Source: Sphaerotilus sulfidivorans (lineage in GTDB: Bacteria > Pseudomonadota > Gammaproteobacteria > Burkholderiales > Burkholderiaceae_C). From it: a DNA stretch of 64,000 bases. Shown one piece after another: positions 14,446 through 22,273 of this stretch. Where the stretch lies: assembly GCF_013426975.1 (NCBI RefSeq), contig NZ_JACCPY010000002.1, forward strand, positions 1 to 64,000, read 5' to 3'. Made by a program: the position numbers and the translations under genes. The notes beneath the pieces were generated by a model that saw only the letters and a list, made by a program, of their open reading frames with translations, did not search any database and was not told where the DNA came from. Numbering within the stretch: the first letter of the stretch is position 1; each line of letters starts with the position of its first letter.

Positions 14446-14491
14446 CCGGATCCTGATCCGGGATCCGCGCCTTCGATCCGCGCTGAACCGC

Positions 14492-14529
14492 AGGGGCCCC
14501 GTGGCGACACGGGGCCCCTTTGTCTTGTC
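14492..14529 (+). terminator. Rho-independent terminator after prpE
   Basis: A perfect 12-bp stem (14492-14503 paired with 14508-14519, AGGGGCCCCGTG arm) with a GCGA tetraloop, followed by TTTGTCTTGT. This is one of the two clearest intrinsic terminators in the window and marks the end of the propionate module. Confidence 0.9.
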
Positions 14530-14557
14530 CCCCCTTCATCGGATCTTCAGAAAGGGT

Positions 14558-14587
14558 TGTGAACTCTGTCACATCTGATTACATAAT
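14558..14587 (+). promoter_or_regulatory. CRP/FNR-type operator and promoter of the zeta-kinase gene
   Basis: TGTGA-ACTCTG-TCACA at 14558-14573 is an exact match to the CRP consensus TGTGA-N6-TCACA. A -10-like CATAAT follows at 14582-14587. A start about 7 nt further on would fall on the ATG at 14594 itself, and no Shine-Dalgarno sequence is visible, so a leaderless mRNA is possible. With that start the site would be centred near -28, a position that usually means repression. Which CRP/FNR-family protein binds is unknown. Confidence 0.6.
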
Positions 14588-14593
14588 CGATCC

Positions 14594-15106
14594 ATGCCGC
14601 GCATTCACATCATTGCCGGCCCGCCGGGAGCGGGCAAGACCACCTTCGCCAAGGAGTACCTGCCCCAGGAGGCGGCCTGCCGCAACTTCGTCGACGCCGA
14701 CCTGATCGCCGAGGGGCTGTCGCCGTTCTCGCCCGAACGCATGACGATGCGCGCGCACAAGCTGATGCAGATCACCATCGGCGACCTGCTGCGCCGCCAC
14801 GAGAGCTTCGGCTTCGAGACCACGCTGCGCAGCCGCGAAGTCGCCAGCCAGATCCCGGAATGGCGCCACCAGGGCTATGTGGTGCAGCTGGTCTTCCTGT
14901 CGCTGAGCAGTCCGGAGCTGGCGATCCAGCGTGTCGGCGAGCGGGTGCGCCAGGGCGGGCACAAGGTGGCGCCGGACGCGGTGCGACGGCGCTTCGAGGC
15001 CGGGCTGGACAACTTCCACACCCTCTACAAGGACCTGGTGGACCTGTGGGTGCATTTCGACAACTCGGGGCCGGCTCCGAAGCTGGTGGACTGGAGCGGC
15101 GCATGA
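14594..15106 (+). CDS. Zeta-toxin-like P-loop kinase
   Basis: A 170-residue P-loop protein. Walker A is GPPGAGKTT with K15, followed by NFVDADLIAEGLSP, the Asp-containing segment typical of zeta/UNAG-kinase-like proteins, and FGFETTLRS, another zeta-family hallmark. Zeta toxins phosphorylate UDP-activated aminosugars of peptidoglycan synthesis; many short chromosomal relatives have no tested activity, so toxicity is not assured. The frame ends in an ATGA overlap with a small downstream gene, as in many toxin-antitoxin pairs, although the kinase comes first here. It stands alone between prpE's terminator and the nitrate genes. Confidence 0.8.
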   Translation: MPRIHIIAGPPGAGKTTFAKEYLPQEAACRNFVDADLIAEGLSPFSPERMTMRAHKLMQITIGDLLRRHESFGFETTLRSREVASQIPEWRHQGYVVQLVFLSLSSPELAIQRVGERVRQGGHKVAPDAVRRRFEAGLDNFHTLYKDLVDLWVHFDNSGPAPKLVDWSGA

Positions 15107-15375
15107 ACATCTTCGGCAAGGACCGATCGGCCCGCAGCGGCCGCAAGCCCGGCGGCGATCCGGTGGCGCCCGAAGTCCTGGGCGCCTTGGCGGCTCTGCG
15201 CCGCTCGACCGAGATCGCTCGGCAGATGGCCTATCTGACCGGCACCGACGTGATCCTGGTGCGCGATGGCCGGCTGGTGCGCGAGGCCGGCTCGGAGAGC
15301 TATGACCTCGACCCGGATTCGCGCAGCCGTGCGCTGCCCGGCAATGTCAGGCCGCTGAACCGGCCGACACGCTGA
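15103..15375 (+). CDS. Small protein coupled to zeta-like kinase (candidate antitoxin)
   Basis: A 90-residue protein starting on the ATGA overlap with the kinase stop. The N-terminal 25 residues are basic and Gly-rich, followed by a helix (ALAALRRSTEIARQMAY) and the motif TGTDVILVRDGRLVRE. From memory, a helix followed by TGT-hydrophobic strand-DG-(R/K) occurs in small proteins encoded next to zeta-type kinases; I cannot search to confirm. No DNA-binding or membrane motif is evident. Its last 29 nt overlap the 3' end of the convergent ybiB gene. Antitoxin function is inference from coupling only. Confidence 0.7.
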   Translation: MNIFGKDRSARSGRKPGGDPVAPEVLGALAALRRSTEIARQMAYLTGTDVILVRDGRLVREAGSESYDLDPDSRSRALPGNVRPLNRPTR

Positions 15376-16297
15376 GACCGGCGGCACACGCCGCCCGCAG
15401 GCAGGCCACCTGCTGCGCGATCGGCGCGGGCACCGGCTGATCGCCCGCCAACACCGCGCGCAGGTGGGCGGCGGTGCTGGCGGCATCGATGCCGGCGGGC
15501 AGCACCGGCAGCTCGACCAGCACGCCGTCCTGCGGCGCCAGCGAGGCCTCGGCATCGATCCGGCCGTCGCGGAAGACCTGCATGCGCGGCTGGCGGCGTG
15601 CGTCGGCCACCGGCTCGCCCTCGGTGCCGCGCATCAGCACCGCGCAGGCCAGGCTGTCGCTCAGGTACTGGGTCAGGCTGATCGCGTATTCCGGATGCGT
15701 GTGGTTGACCACCCGCAGCGCGCCGGGCAGCACCGGCAGGATCTTCGCGATGGTGTGGCCGCTGTTGCGCAGGCCCAGCACCGGCCGGATCGCCAGCAGG
15801 CTGGCCAGCGGCCGGTTCAGCGTCTCGATCGCGACGAAGGCCGGCTGGCCGGCGGCCCAGCGCGCCGCCACCGTGGCAGCGTCGGGGCAGGGCGGCAGGC
15901 CCAGCGCGGTGAAGATGGCCGCGCTGGTGACGCGCCCGGTCGGATCCGCAGCCATGCCGTGCACCAGCACCGGCACGCCCTCGCGCGCCAGCAGCAGCGC
16001 CAGCAGCGGTGTGAAGTTGGGCAGGCGGCGCGCGCCGTTGTAGGACGGCAGCAGCACCGCCGGCCGGCCCGGATCGGGCAGGGCCAGCGTGTGCGCCATC
16101 GTCGCGTCGACGAAGCCGGCGAGCTCCTCGGGCGTCTCGCCCTTGATGCGCATGGCCAGCGCGAAGCCGCCGAGCTCCAGGTCGGTGACGCGGCCGTCCA
16201 GGATGCGCGACATCAGGTCGTGCGCCTGCTCGCGGCTCAGCGAGCGGGCGCCGTCCTTGCCACGGCCGATTTCCTTCAGATAGGGGGCGATGCTCAT
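15347..16297 (-). CDS. ybiB: YbiB/TrpD2-family DNA-binding protein
   Basis: A 316-residue homologue of anthranilate phosphoribosyltransferase. The N-terminal helical domain (APYLKEIGRGKDGARSLSREQAHDLMSRIL) and the large alpha/beta domain with LPSYNGARRLPNFTPLLALLL and HGMAADPTGRV resemble TrpD, but the phosphoribosyl-binding loops are altered. E. coli YbiB binds DNA and is LexA-regulated; tryptophan synthesis is therefore not expected. The start at 16297 (MSIAPYLKEI) is chosen on alignment; the open frame upstream runs through nasA. It is 20 nt downstream of nasA on the same strand, and adjacency to nasA is, as I recall, common in Burkholderiales. Confidence 0.88.
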   Translation of the reverse strand: MSIAPYLKEIGRGKDGARSLSREQAHDLMSRILDGRVTDLELGGFALAMRIKGETPEELAGFVDATMAHTLALPDPGRPAVLLPSYNGARRLPNFTPLLALLLAREGVPVLVHGMAADPTGRVTSAAIFTALGLPPCPDAATVAARWAAGQPAFVAIETLNRPLASLLAIRPVLGLRNSGHTIAKILPVLPGALRVVNHTHPEYAISLTQYLSDSLACAVLMRGTEGEPVADARRQPRMQVFRDGRIDAEASLAPQDGVLVELPVLPAGIDAASTAAHLRAVLAGDQPVPAPIAQQVACLRAACAAGLSVSAGSAA

Positions 16298-16317
16298 GGG
16301 CCGGATTGTGACCCGGC

Positions 16318-19119
16318 TCAGCCGGCCACCGGCACCAGCGGGATCGAGGCCTTCACCAGACCGCGCAGCACCGGCAGGCAGGAGCCGCAGTTGGTGCCGC
16401 ATTTCAGCGCGCCCTGCAGCTGCGAGAGCCGCGCCTCGGCGCTGCCCTCGCAGCGGCCGAGCTGCTCGACGATCTGCGGCTCGGTCACGTTGAAGCAGGT
16501 GCAGACCTGGCGGCCGCGCTCGGTGATCGCCACCGGCGGCGTGGCGCTGGCGGCCAGCAGGCGCCGGCCGTAGGCCTGCGCCGGCAGCTCGTCCTTGACC
16601 AGCGTGCGGATCCACGATTCGGCGCGGGTGTCGCCTGCCAGCAGCACGCTGCGCAGCCGGCCGCCGTCCAGGCGGGCGCTGCGGAACTGGCCGCGCTCGG
16701 CGTCCTCGTAGCGCATCGCGGTGCGGCCGTCCAGGCCGAGCAGCGCGGCGATCTCGGCGATCAGCGCGGCCTCGGCCGGCGTGGCGGCCGAGGCGCGCCA
16801 GATCACGCCGCCCAGCCCGCCGTCATGCGGCTCGCGGCCGAAGGGCAGCACCATCGCGTGGGCAAAAGCCGGCATCAGCGCGCGCAGGCTTTCGCGCACC
16901 CGCACGATCTCTGCCTGCGGCAGCCACGCCATGCCGACCATGCGCCACGGCAGCTCGGCCTTCGCGATCGAGACGGCCGAGTGCTTGAGTTCGGGCTGCT
17001 TCGAGCCCGGGCAGAAGGTGGGCAGCGTCAGGCCGTTGACGCCCCGGCGTGGCACGCCGTCGGCATCGGTGCCGCCCAGAACCTCCTCGCCCCAGTGCAT
17101 CGGGATCGAGACCTGGCCGCGGGCGACCGCTCCACCGGCCTGCGCGGCCAGCACGACGCTGCCGCGGCGCGAGCGCACCTCGACCAGATCGCCGTCCTTC
17201 AGGCCCAGCGCGTCCAGGTCGGCGGCGTTCATCTCGGCCACCGGCTCGGGCACATGGCCGAACAGGCGGCCGAGCGTGCCGGTGCGGCTCATGCCGTGCC
17301 ACTGGTCGCGCAGCCGGCCGCTGATCAGCGAGAACGGGTACGGCGCGTCGACCGGCTCGGCCACCGGGCGGAAGGCCACCGGCGCGAAGCGGGCGCGGCC
17401 GTCCTCGGTCGGGAAGATGCCGTCCTCGTACAGCCGGGGGCGGCCGGCGAGGGCGCCCTCGGGCATCGGCCACTGCTGCGTGCCGTGCTGCTCGAGGTGG
17501 GCCCAGCTCAGGCCGGTGATGTCCAGGTCGCGGCCGCGGGTGCTCTCGCGGTGCTCGTTCCAGATCGACTCGGCGTCCGCATAGGGAAAGAGCGTGGCCT
17601 GGCCATGCAGGCGCTCGGGCAGGCGCTCTTCCAGGCGGCGGGCCACGTCGACCGCGATCTGCCAGTCGTGGCGGGTCTCGCCGGGCGCGGCCACCGCCGG
17701 TCGCACCCGGCTGATGCGGCGCTCGGAGTTGGTCACCGAGCCGATCTTCTCGCCCCAGGTGGTGGCCGGCAGCAGCAGGTCGGCGTACGCGACGGTCGCG
17801 GTGGTGGCGAAGGCCTCCTGCACGATGACGAACTCGGCGCGCTCGAGCGCGCGGCGCACCATCGCCTGGTCGGGCATCGACTGCGCCGGGTTGGTGCAGG
17901 CGATCCACAGCAGGCGGATCTCGCCGTCGGCGGCGGCCTCGAACATCTCGACCGCGCTGCGCCCCGGCGTGGCCGGCACGTCGGGCAGGCCCCAGAGCGC
18001 GGCGACCTCGGCGCGGTGCGCCGGATTGGCCAGATCGCGGTGGGCGCTGAGCAGGTTGGACAGGCCGCCGACCTCGCGCCCGCCCATCGCGTTGGGCTGG
18101 CCGGTCAGCGAGAAGGGACCGGCGCCAGCGCGGCCGATCTGGCCGGTGGCCAGATGCAGGTTGATCAGCGCGGCGTTCTTGTCGGTGCCCGCCGCGCTCT
18201 GGTTCAGGCCCATGCAGTACAGCGACAGCGTCGCGCCGCCCGGGCGGTCGGCCTGCGCGAACCAGCGCGCGGCCTGGATCAGGTCGGTCTCGACGATGCC
18301 GCAGACCGCGGCGGCGCGTGCCGGCGTCCAGTCGCGCACCGTCTCGCGCAGGGCCTCGAAGCCGCTGGTGTGCGCGCCGATGTAGCGCGCGTCCGTCAGG
18401 CCCTCGGCCAGCATCACATGCAGCATGCCGTGGTAGAGCGCCACATCGGTGCCGGGGCGGATCTGCAGGAAGAGGTCGGCGGTCTCGGCCGTCTCGGTGC
18501 GGCGCACGTCGACGACGATCCAGCGCTGGCCGGGGCGCGCGGCACGGGCGTCCTCCAGCCGGCGGAACAGGATCGGGTGCGCCCAGGCGGTGTTGCTGCC
18601 GGTGATGAACAGCGTGTCGGCGTGTGCGAAGTCCTCGTAGCTGCAGGGCGGGGCGTCGGCGCCGAGCGTCTTCTTGTAGCCCGCCACCGCGCTGGACATG
18701 CACAGCCGCGAGTTGGTGTCGATGTTGTTGGTGCCGAGCAGCCCCTTGGCGAGCTTGTTGAAGGCGTAGTAGTCCTCGGTCAGCAGCTGGCCCGACAGGT
18801 AGAGGCCCACCGCATCGGGGCCGTGCTGGCGAACGACGTCGGCGATGCGGTCGGCGGCGGTGTCGAGCGCGGTCGACCAGTCGATGGCTTGCAGCGGGCC
18901 GCCACGCGCCAGACGGCGTGCCGGCTGCAGCAGCCGCGCGCTGCGGGTGATCTCGCTGGCGGCGGTCAGGTGCAGCGTGCTGCCCTTGGTGCACAGCCGG
19001 CCGAGGTTGGCCGGATGCTCGGGGTCGCCGCGCACGCCGGTGATCTGCGTGCCATCGGACTCGATGATCACGCCGCAGCCGACGCCGCAGTAGGGACAGG
19101 TGGAACGGGTCTGCATCAT
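16318..19119 (-). CDS. nasA: Assimilatory nitrate reductase, catalytic subunit
   Basis: Cytoplasmic molybdopterin (bis-MGD) enzyme of 933 residues reducing nitrate to nitrite. An N-terminal [4Fe-4S] site uses C8, C11, C15 and C43 (CPYCGVGC ... LCTKG). The molybdopterin oxidoreductase body follows, with the metal-ligand cysteine region TNSRLCMSSAVAGYK, and a dinucleotide-binding domain. The last 70 residues form a BFD-like [2Fe-2S] domain (QVCTCFNVTE ... CGTNCGSCLP), as in NasA/NasC of the NADH-linked type. There is no Tat signal, consistent with assimilation. The flavoprotein gene 46 nt upstream on the same strand is the likely electron donor. Confidence 0.95.
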   Translation of the reverse strand: MMQTRSTCPYCGVGCGVIIESDGTQITGVRGDPEHPANLGRLCTKGSTLHLTAASEITRSARLLQPARRLARGGPLQAIDWSTALDTAADRIADVVRQHGPDAVGLYLSGQLLTEDYYAFNKLAKGLLGTNNIDTNSRLCMSSAVAGYKKTLGADAPPCSYEDFAHADTLFITGSNTAWAHPILFRRLEDARAARPGQRWIVVDVRRTETAETADLFLQIRPGTDVALYHGMLHVMLAEGLTDARYIGAHTSGFEALRETVRDWTPARAAAVCGIVETDLIQAARWFAQADRPGGATLSLYCMGLNQSAAGTDKNAALINLHLATGQIGRAGAGPFSLTGQPNAMGGREVGGLSNLLSAHRDLANPAHRAEVAALWGLPDVPATPGRSAVEMFEAAADGEIRLLWIACTNPAQSMPDQAMVRRALERAEFVIVQEAFATTATVAYADLLLPATTWGEKIGSVTNSERRISRVRPAVAAPGETRHDWQIAVDVARRLEERLPERLHGQATLFPYADAESIWNEHRESTRGRDLDITGLSWAHLEQHGTQQWPMPEGALAGRPRLYEDGIFPTEDGRARFAPVAFRPVAEPVDAPYPFSLISGRLRDQWHGMSRTGTLGRLFGHVPEPVAEMNAADLDALGLKDGDLVEVRSRRGSVVLAAQAGGAVARGQVSIPMHWGEEVLGGTDADGVPRRGVNGLTLPTFCPGSKQPELKHSAVSIAKAELPWRMVGMAWLPQAEIVRVRESLRALMPAFAHAMVLPFGREPHDGGLGGVIWRASAATPAEAALIAEIAALLGLDGRTAMRYEDAERGQFRSARLDGGRLRSVLLAGDTRAESWIRTLVKDELPAQAYGRRLLAASATPPVAITERGRQVCTCFNVTEPQIVEQLGRCEGSAEARLSQLQGALKCGTNCGSCLPVLRGLVKASIPLVPVAG

Positions 19120-19165
19120 GGCGGGAAGCCTGTCTTGTGTTCGGTGTCTTGTCTCGGGTGGGGCC

Positions 19166-20431
19166 TCAGGCCAGCGCTGCGACCGCGCCGGTGCGGCCGA
19201 ACATCAGCTGCTCGCGCAGCTCGCCCAGCGTCGCGCCCTCCCGGATCAGGTCGAAATACCAGCTGCCGTCCGAGGTGTCGCCGTACAGGCAGGCGCCGAC
19301 CAGGCGGCCCTCGCGCAGCACCAGCTTGCGGTAGACGCCGTCGACCGGGTCGGACAGCAGGATCTGCTCGCTGTCGTCGCCGCCCATGAAGTCGCCGGCG
19401 GAGAACAGGTCGATGCCGGTGACCTTCAGCCGGGTCGCGGTCTGGCTGCCGGTGTAGCGGCCGACGCCGGTCTCGCCCAGATGGGCCGCCAGAACCCGCG
19501 CCTGCTCGTACAGCGGCGCGACCAGGCCGTAGGCGATGCCGCGGTGGCTGGCGCATTCGCCCACCGCCCAGATGCGCGCGTCCGTCACAGTCTGCATCGT
19601 GTCGCTGACGCGGATGCCGCCGCGGCCGTCATGGTCGCACAGCAGGCCGGCCGAGCGCGCCAGCGCGGTGTTCGGGCGAATGCCGGCGGCCATCACCACC
19701 AGATCGGCCGGAATCTCGCGGCCGTCCTTCAGTCGCAGCGCGCGCACCCGGCCGGCCTGGCCGTCTTCGGCATCGCCCAGCAGGGCCTCGGTCTGCGCCT
19801 GCAGCGCAAAGCGCAGGCCGCGCGCCTCCAGCGCCTGCTGCAGCAGCCGGCCGGCGGTCGGGTCGAGCTGGCGGTCGAGCAGCCAGGCGCCCAGATGCAC
19901 CACGGTGACCTCCATGCCGCGCAGCTTCAGGCCGTTGGCGGCCTCCAGCCCGAGCAGGCCGCCGCCGACCACCACCGCATGGCGGCGGGTGCGCGCCGCC
20001 TCGATCATGGTCTCGGTGTCGGCGATGTCGCGGTAGGCGATGACACCCTCGAGCCGGTGGCCGGGCACCGGCGGGATGAAGGGCGTCGAGCCGGTCGCCA
20101 GGATCAGCCGGTCGTAGCTGGCGCTGATCGTCGTGCCGTCGGCCCGGGTGGCGATGACCTGGCGGCGCGCCCGGTCGATCGTGGTCACGGTCGTGCCCAG
20201 ATGCAGCGTGATGCCATGCCGCTCGTACCACGACAGCGGGTTCAGCACGATCTGGTCGAGCGTCTGCTCGCCGGCCAGCACCGGGCTGAGCATGATGCGG
20301 TTGTAGTTCGGATGCGGCTCGGCACCGAACACGGTGATGTCGTGCAGATCCGGCGCGATCTTCAGCAGCTCCTCGAGCACGCGCACGCCGGCCATGCCGT
20401 TGCCGATCATCACGAGCTTCATTCTGGGCAT
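19166..20431 (-). CDS. nasB: NirB-like FAD/NAD(P)H oxidoreductase (nitrate reductase electron donor)
   Basis: A 421-residue flavoprotein matching the N-terminal half of NirB: FAD-binding MKLVMIGNGMAGVRVLEELL, the NirB signature FGAEPHPNYNRIMLSPVL, the NAD-binding VVVGGGLLGLEAANGL, and FSAGDFMGGDDSEQ plus GSWYFDLIREG near the end. It stops before the [2Fe-2S] and sirohaem domains, so it cannot reduce nitrite by itself. It probably passes electrons from NAD(P)H to NasA. The start at 20431 is set by AGGAG 7 nt upstream. It is divergent from the phosphatase-kinase gene with a 90-nt gap. nasB here means the donor subunit, not a nitrite reductase. Confidence 0.88.
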   Translation of the reverse strand: MPRMKLVMIGNGMAGVRVLEELLKIAPDLHDITVFGAEPHPNYNRIMLSPVLAGEQTLDQIVLNPLSWYERHGITLHLGTTVTTIDRARRQVIATRADGTTISASYDRLILATGSTPFIPPVPGHRLEGVIAYRDIADTETMIEAARTRRHAVVVGGGLLGLEAANGLKLRGMEVTVVHLGAWLLDRQLDPTAGRLLQQALEARGLRFALQAQTEALLGDAEDGQAGRVRALRLKDGREIPADLVVMAAGIRPNTALARSAGLLCDHDGRGGIRVSDTMQTVTDARIWAVGECASHRGIAYGLVAPLYEQARVLAAHLGETGVGRYTGSQTATRLKVTGIDLFSAGDFMGGDDSEQILLSDPVDGVYRKLVLREGRLVGACLYGDTSDGSWYFDLIREGATLGELREQLMFGRTGAVAALA

Positions 20432-20448
20432 TGCGAACTCCTGGCTGC

Positions 20449-20472
20449 GGGAGACCCGTTCAGGGTATTCCC
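20449..20472 (-). promoter_or_regulatory. Hairpin in the nasB leader
   Basis: GGGA-ACCC pairs with GGGT-TCCC around a 5-nt loop, with a small internal loop, giving an 8-bp interrupted stem (20449-20472). It ends a few nucleotides before the CAGGAG ribosome site of nasB and would lie in the mRNA leader. The loop has five bases, so it does not fit the hexaloop pattern of ANTAR targets. A role in regulation is only a possibility. Confidence 0.35.
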
Positions 20473-20521
20473 ATGCAAATTCATCTGGAACAAGTTGCAT
20501 TCCCATTCACAATGCGTCCGC

Positions 20522-22246
20522 ATGAGCTTTGATGTCGACATCGGACACACCAGCGCCAGCGGGGTGCGGGAACACAACGAGGATTTCGCCGCTGCCGTGC
20601 GCGCCGGTGCGCAGGAGCCGGGTCGCGGCCTGATCGCGGCCGTGGCCGATGGCGTGTCGGCCGGCGGTCTGGGGCGCGAGGCCGCGCAGACCACGGTGAT
20701 GAGCCTGGTGCAGGACTTCCATGCCGCACCGGCCACCTGGGAGACGACGGTCGTCCTTGACCGCCTGATCGGCGCCCAGAATGCCTGGCTCGCCGATCAC
20801 AACCGACGCCGTGGCGGCCCCGGCGGCGATCGTGCCTCCGGACTGACCACGCTGACGGCGCTGGCCCTGCAGGGCCACACCTGGACGGTCGCCCACATCG
20901 GCGACACCCGTGCCTGGCTGCTGCGTGCGGGCGAGCTGCAGCAGCTCACCCAGGACCATGCCATCGATCATCCCGACTTCCGCAGCCAGCTCACCCGCGC
21001 GGTCGGCCTCGACCTGGCGGTGCGCGCCGACTACCTCCAGGGCGAACTGCAGACCGGCGACATCTTCATGCTCACCACCGATGGCGTGCATGGCGTGCTC
21101 CGGCCCGAGCAGATCCGCGCGCTGCTGGCCACCGCGCCGGCCCAGCTGGCCAGCGAGGCGGTCGTCAGGGCCGCGCTGGAAGCAGGCAGTCAGGACAACG
21201 TCACGGCGCTTGTCATGCAAGTTCTGGGCCTGGAGCCGGTGCGGCTGCAGGACACGCTGCTGCAGGCGCGCCAGCTGCCGGTGCCGCCGCGCATGCGCCC
21301 CGGCGATGTGCTCGACGGCTGGACCATCACCGCGCTGGTGGCCGACACCGGCGTGCACCGGCTCTACCAGGCGCGCGATCCGGCCAGCCGCGAGCTGGTG
21401 GCGATCAAGACGCTGCACGAGTCGCGTGCCAGCGACCGCGAGGAGCAGGCGATGCTGGCGCATGAGGCCTGGCTGGGCCTGCAGGTGACCGACAGCGGCG
21501 CGCCCGGCTTCGTGCGGGTGCGCCAGGCCCGCGCGCCGAGCGCCTTCTACACCGTCTTCGACTGGCACAGCGGCCACACGCTGGAGCAGCTGCTGGCCGA
21601 GCAGGCGCGGCGCTTCGCGATCCCCGAGGTGGTGCAGGGCGGGCTGGCGGTGTGCCGCGCGCTCGGGCGGCTGCACCGCATTGGGGTGATCCACCGCGAC
21701 ATCAAGCCCGGCAATCTGCATCTGGGCGAGGACGGCCAGTGGCGGGTGCTCGATCTGGGCGTGGCGGTGTCGGGCCGCGAGCCGGCATCCACGCGCACGC
21801 TGCATGCCGGCACGCCCAGCTACATGAATCCGGAGCAGTGGGAGGGCGATGCCGGACGCGCCGCCGAGCCGGGCAGCGACCTGTTCGCGCTGGGCGTGAC
21901 GCTCTACCAGTGGCTGACCGGCCGGCTGCCTTACGGCGAGATCGAGCCCTGGCAGACCGCGCGCTTCCGGCGCGATCCGGTGGCGCCTTCGCGTCTGCGC
22001 CCGGAGGTGCCGATCTGGCTCGACCATGTGGTGATGAAGGCGATCGCGCGGGATGCGCGCCAGCGCTTCGAGACCGCCGAGGAGTTCGCGCTGGCGCTCG
22101 AGCGCGGTGCTTCAAGGCCGCTGAACGCGCCCCAGGCCACGCCGCTGGTGCGGCGCGATCCAGCCTGGGCCTGGAAGGTCAGCTGCGTGATCTCGCTGAT
22201 CTTCAACCTGATGCTGGTGATCTGGCTGCTGTTCCTGCCGCGCTGA
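20522..22246 (+). CDS. Bifunctional PP2C phosphatase / Ser-Thr protein kinase, membrane-anchored
   Basis: A 574-residue fusion. Residues 1 to about 235 form a PP2C phosphatase with its metal-binding aspartates in ADGVSAGGLG, HIGDTR, TTDGVHG and SQDN. Residues about 265-525 form a Hanks-type kinase: ATP lysine in VAIKTL, catalytic loop HRDIKPGN with D393, and DLG in place of the usual DFG. A single membrane helix (SLIFNLMLVIWLLFL) ends the protein, so both domains face the cytoplasm. Kinases of this build occur in nitrate-assimilation clusters of Pseudomonas (near nirBD-nasA), so the link is established, but the substrate is unknown to me. A 7-bp hairpin overlaps the stop codon (22235-22253). 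Confidence 0.9.
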   Translation: MSFDVDIGHTSASGVREHNEDFAAAVRAGAQEPGRGLIAAVADGVSAGGLGREAAQTTVMSLVQDFHAAPATWETTVVLDRLIGAQNAWLADHNRRRGGPGGDRASGLTTLTALALQGHTWTVAHIGDTRAWLLRAGELQQLTQDHAIDHPDFRSQLTRAVGLDLAVRADYLQGELQTGDIFMLTTDGVHGVLRPEQIRALLATAPAQLASEAVVRAALEAGSQDNVTALVMQVLGLEPVRLQDTLLQARQLPVPPRMRPGDVLDGWTITALVADTGVHRLYQARDPASRELVAIKTLHESRASDREEQAMLAHEAWLGLQVTDSGAPGFVRVRQARAPSAFYTVFDWHSGHTLEQLLAEQARRFAIPEVVQGGLAVCRALGRLHRIGVIHRDIKPGNLHLGEDGQWRVLDLGVAVSGREPASTRTLHAGTPSYMNPEQWEGDAGRAAEPGSDLFALGVTLYQWLTGRLPYGEIEPWQTARFRRDPVAPSRLRPEVPIWLDHVVMKAIARDARQRFETAEEFALALERGASRPLNAPQATPLVRRDPAWAWKVSCVISLIFNLMLVIWLLFLPR

Positions 22247-22273
22247 GCGGCAGCCGCAGCGGCATGGACGGTA

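Noticed and set aside
15347-16297. TrpD (tryptophan synthesis)
   Set aside because: The sequence matches the YbiB/TrpD2 group, lies with nasA and has no trp neighbours.
20432-20521. Sigma54 (NtrC-dependent) promoter in the nasB/kinase spacer
   Set aside because: The only GG...GC pair (TGGAACAAGTTGCA) has 8 nt between GG and GC instead of 10.
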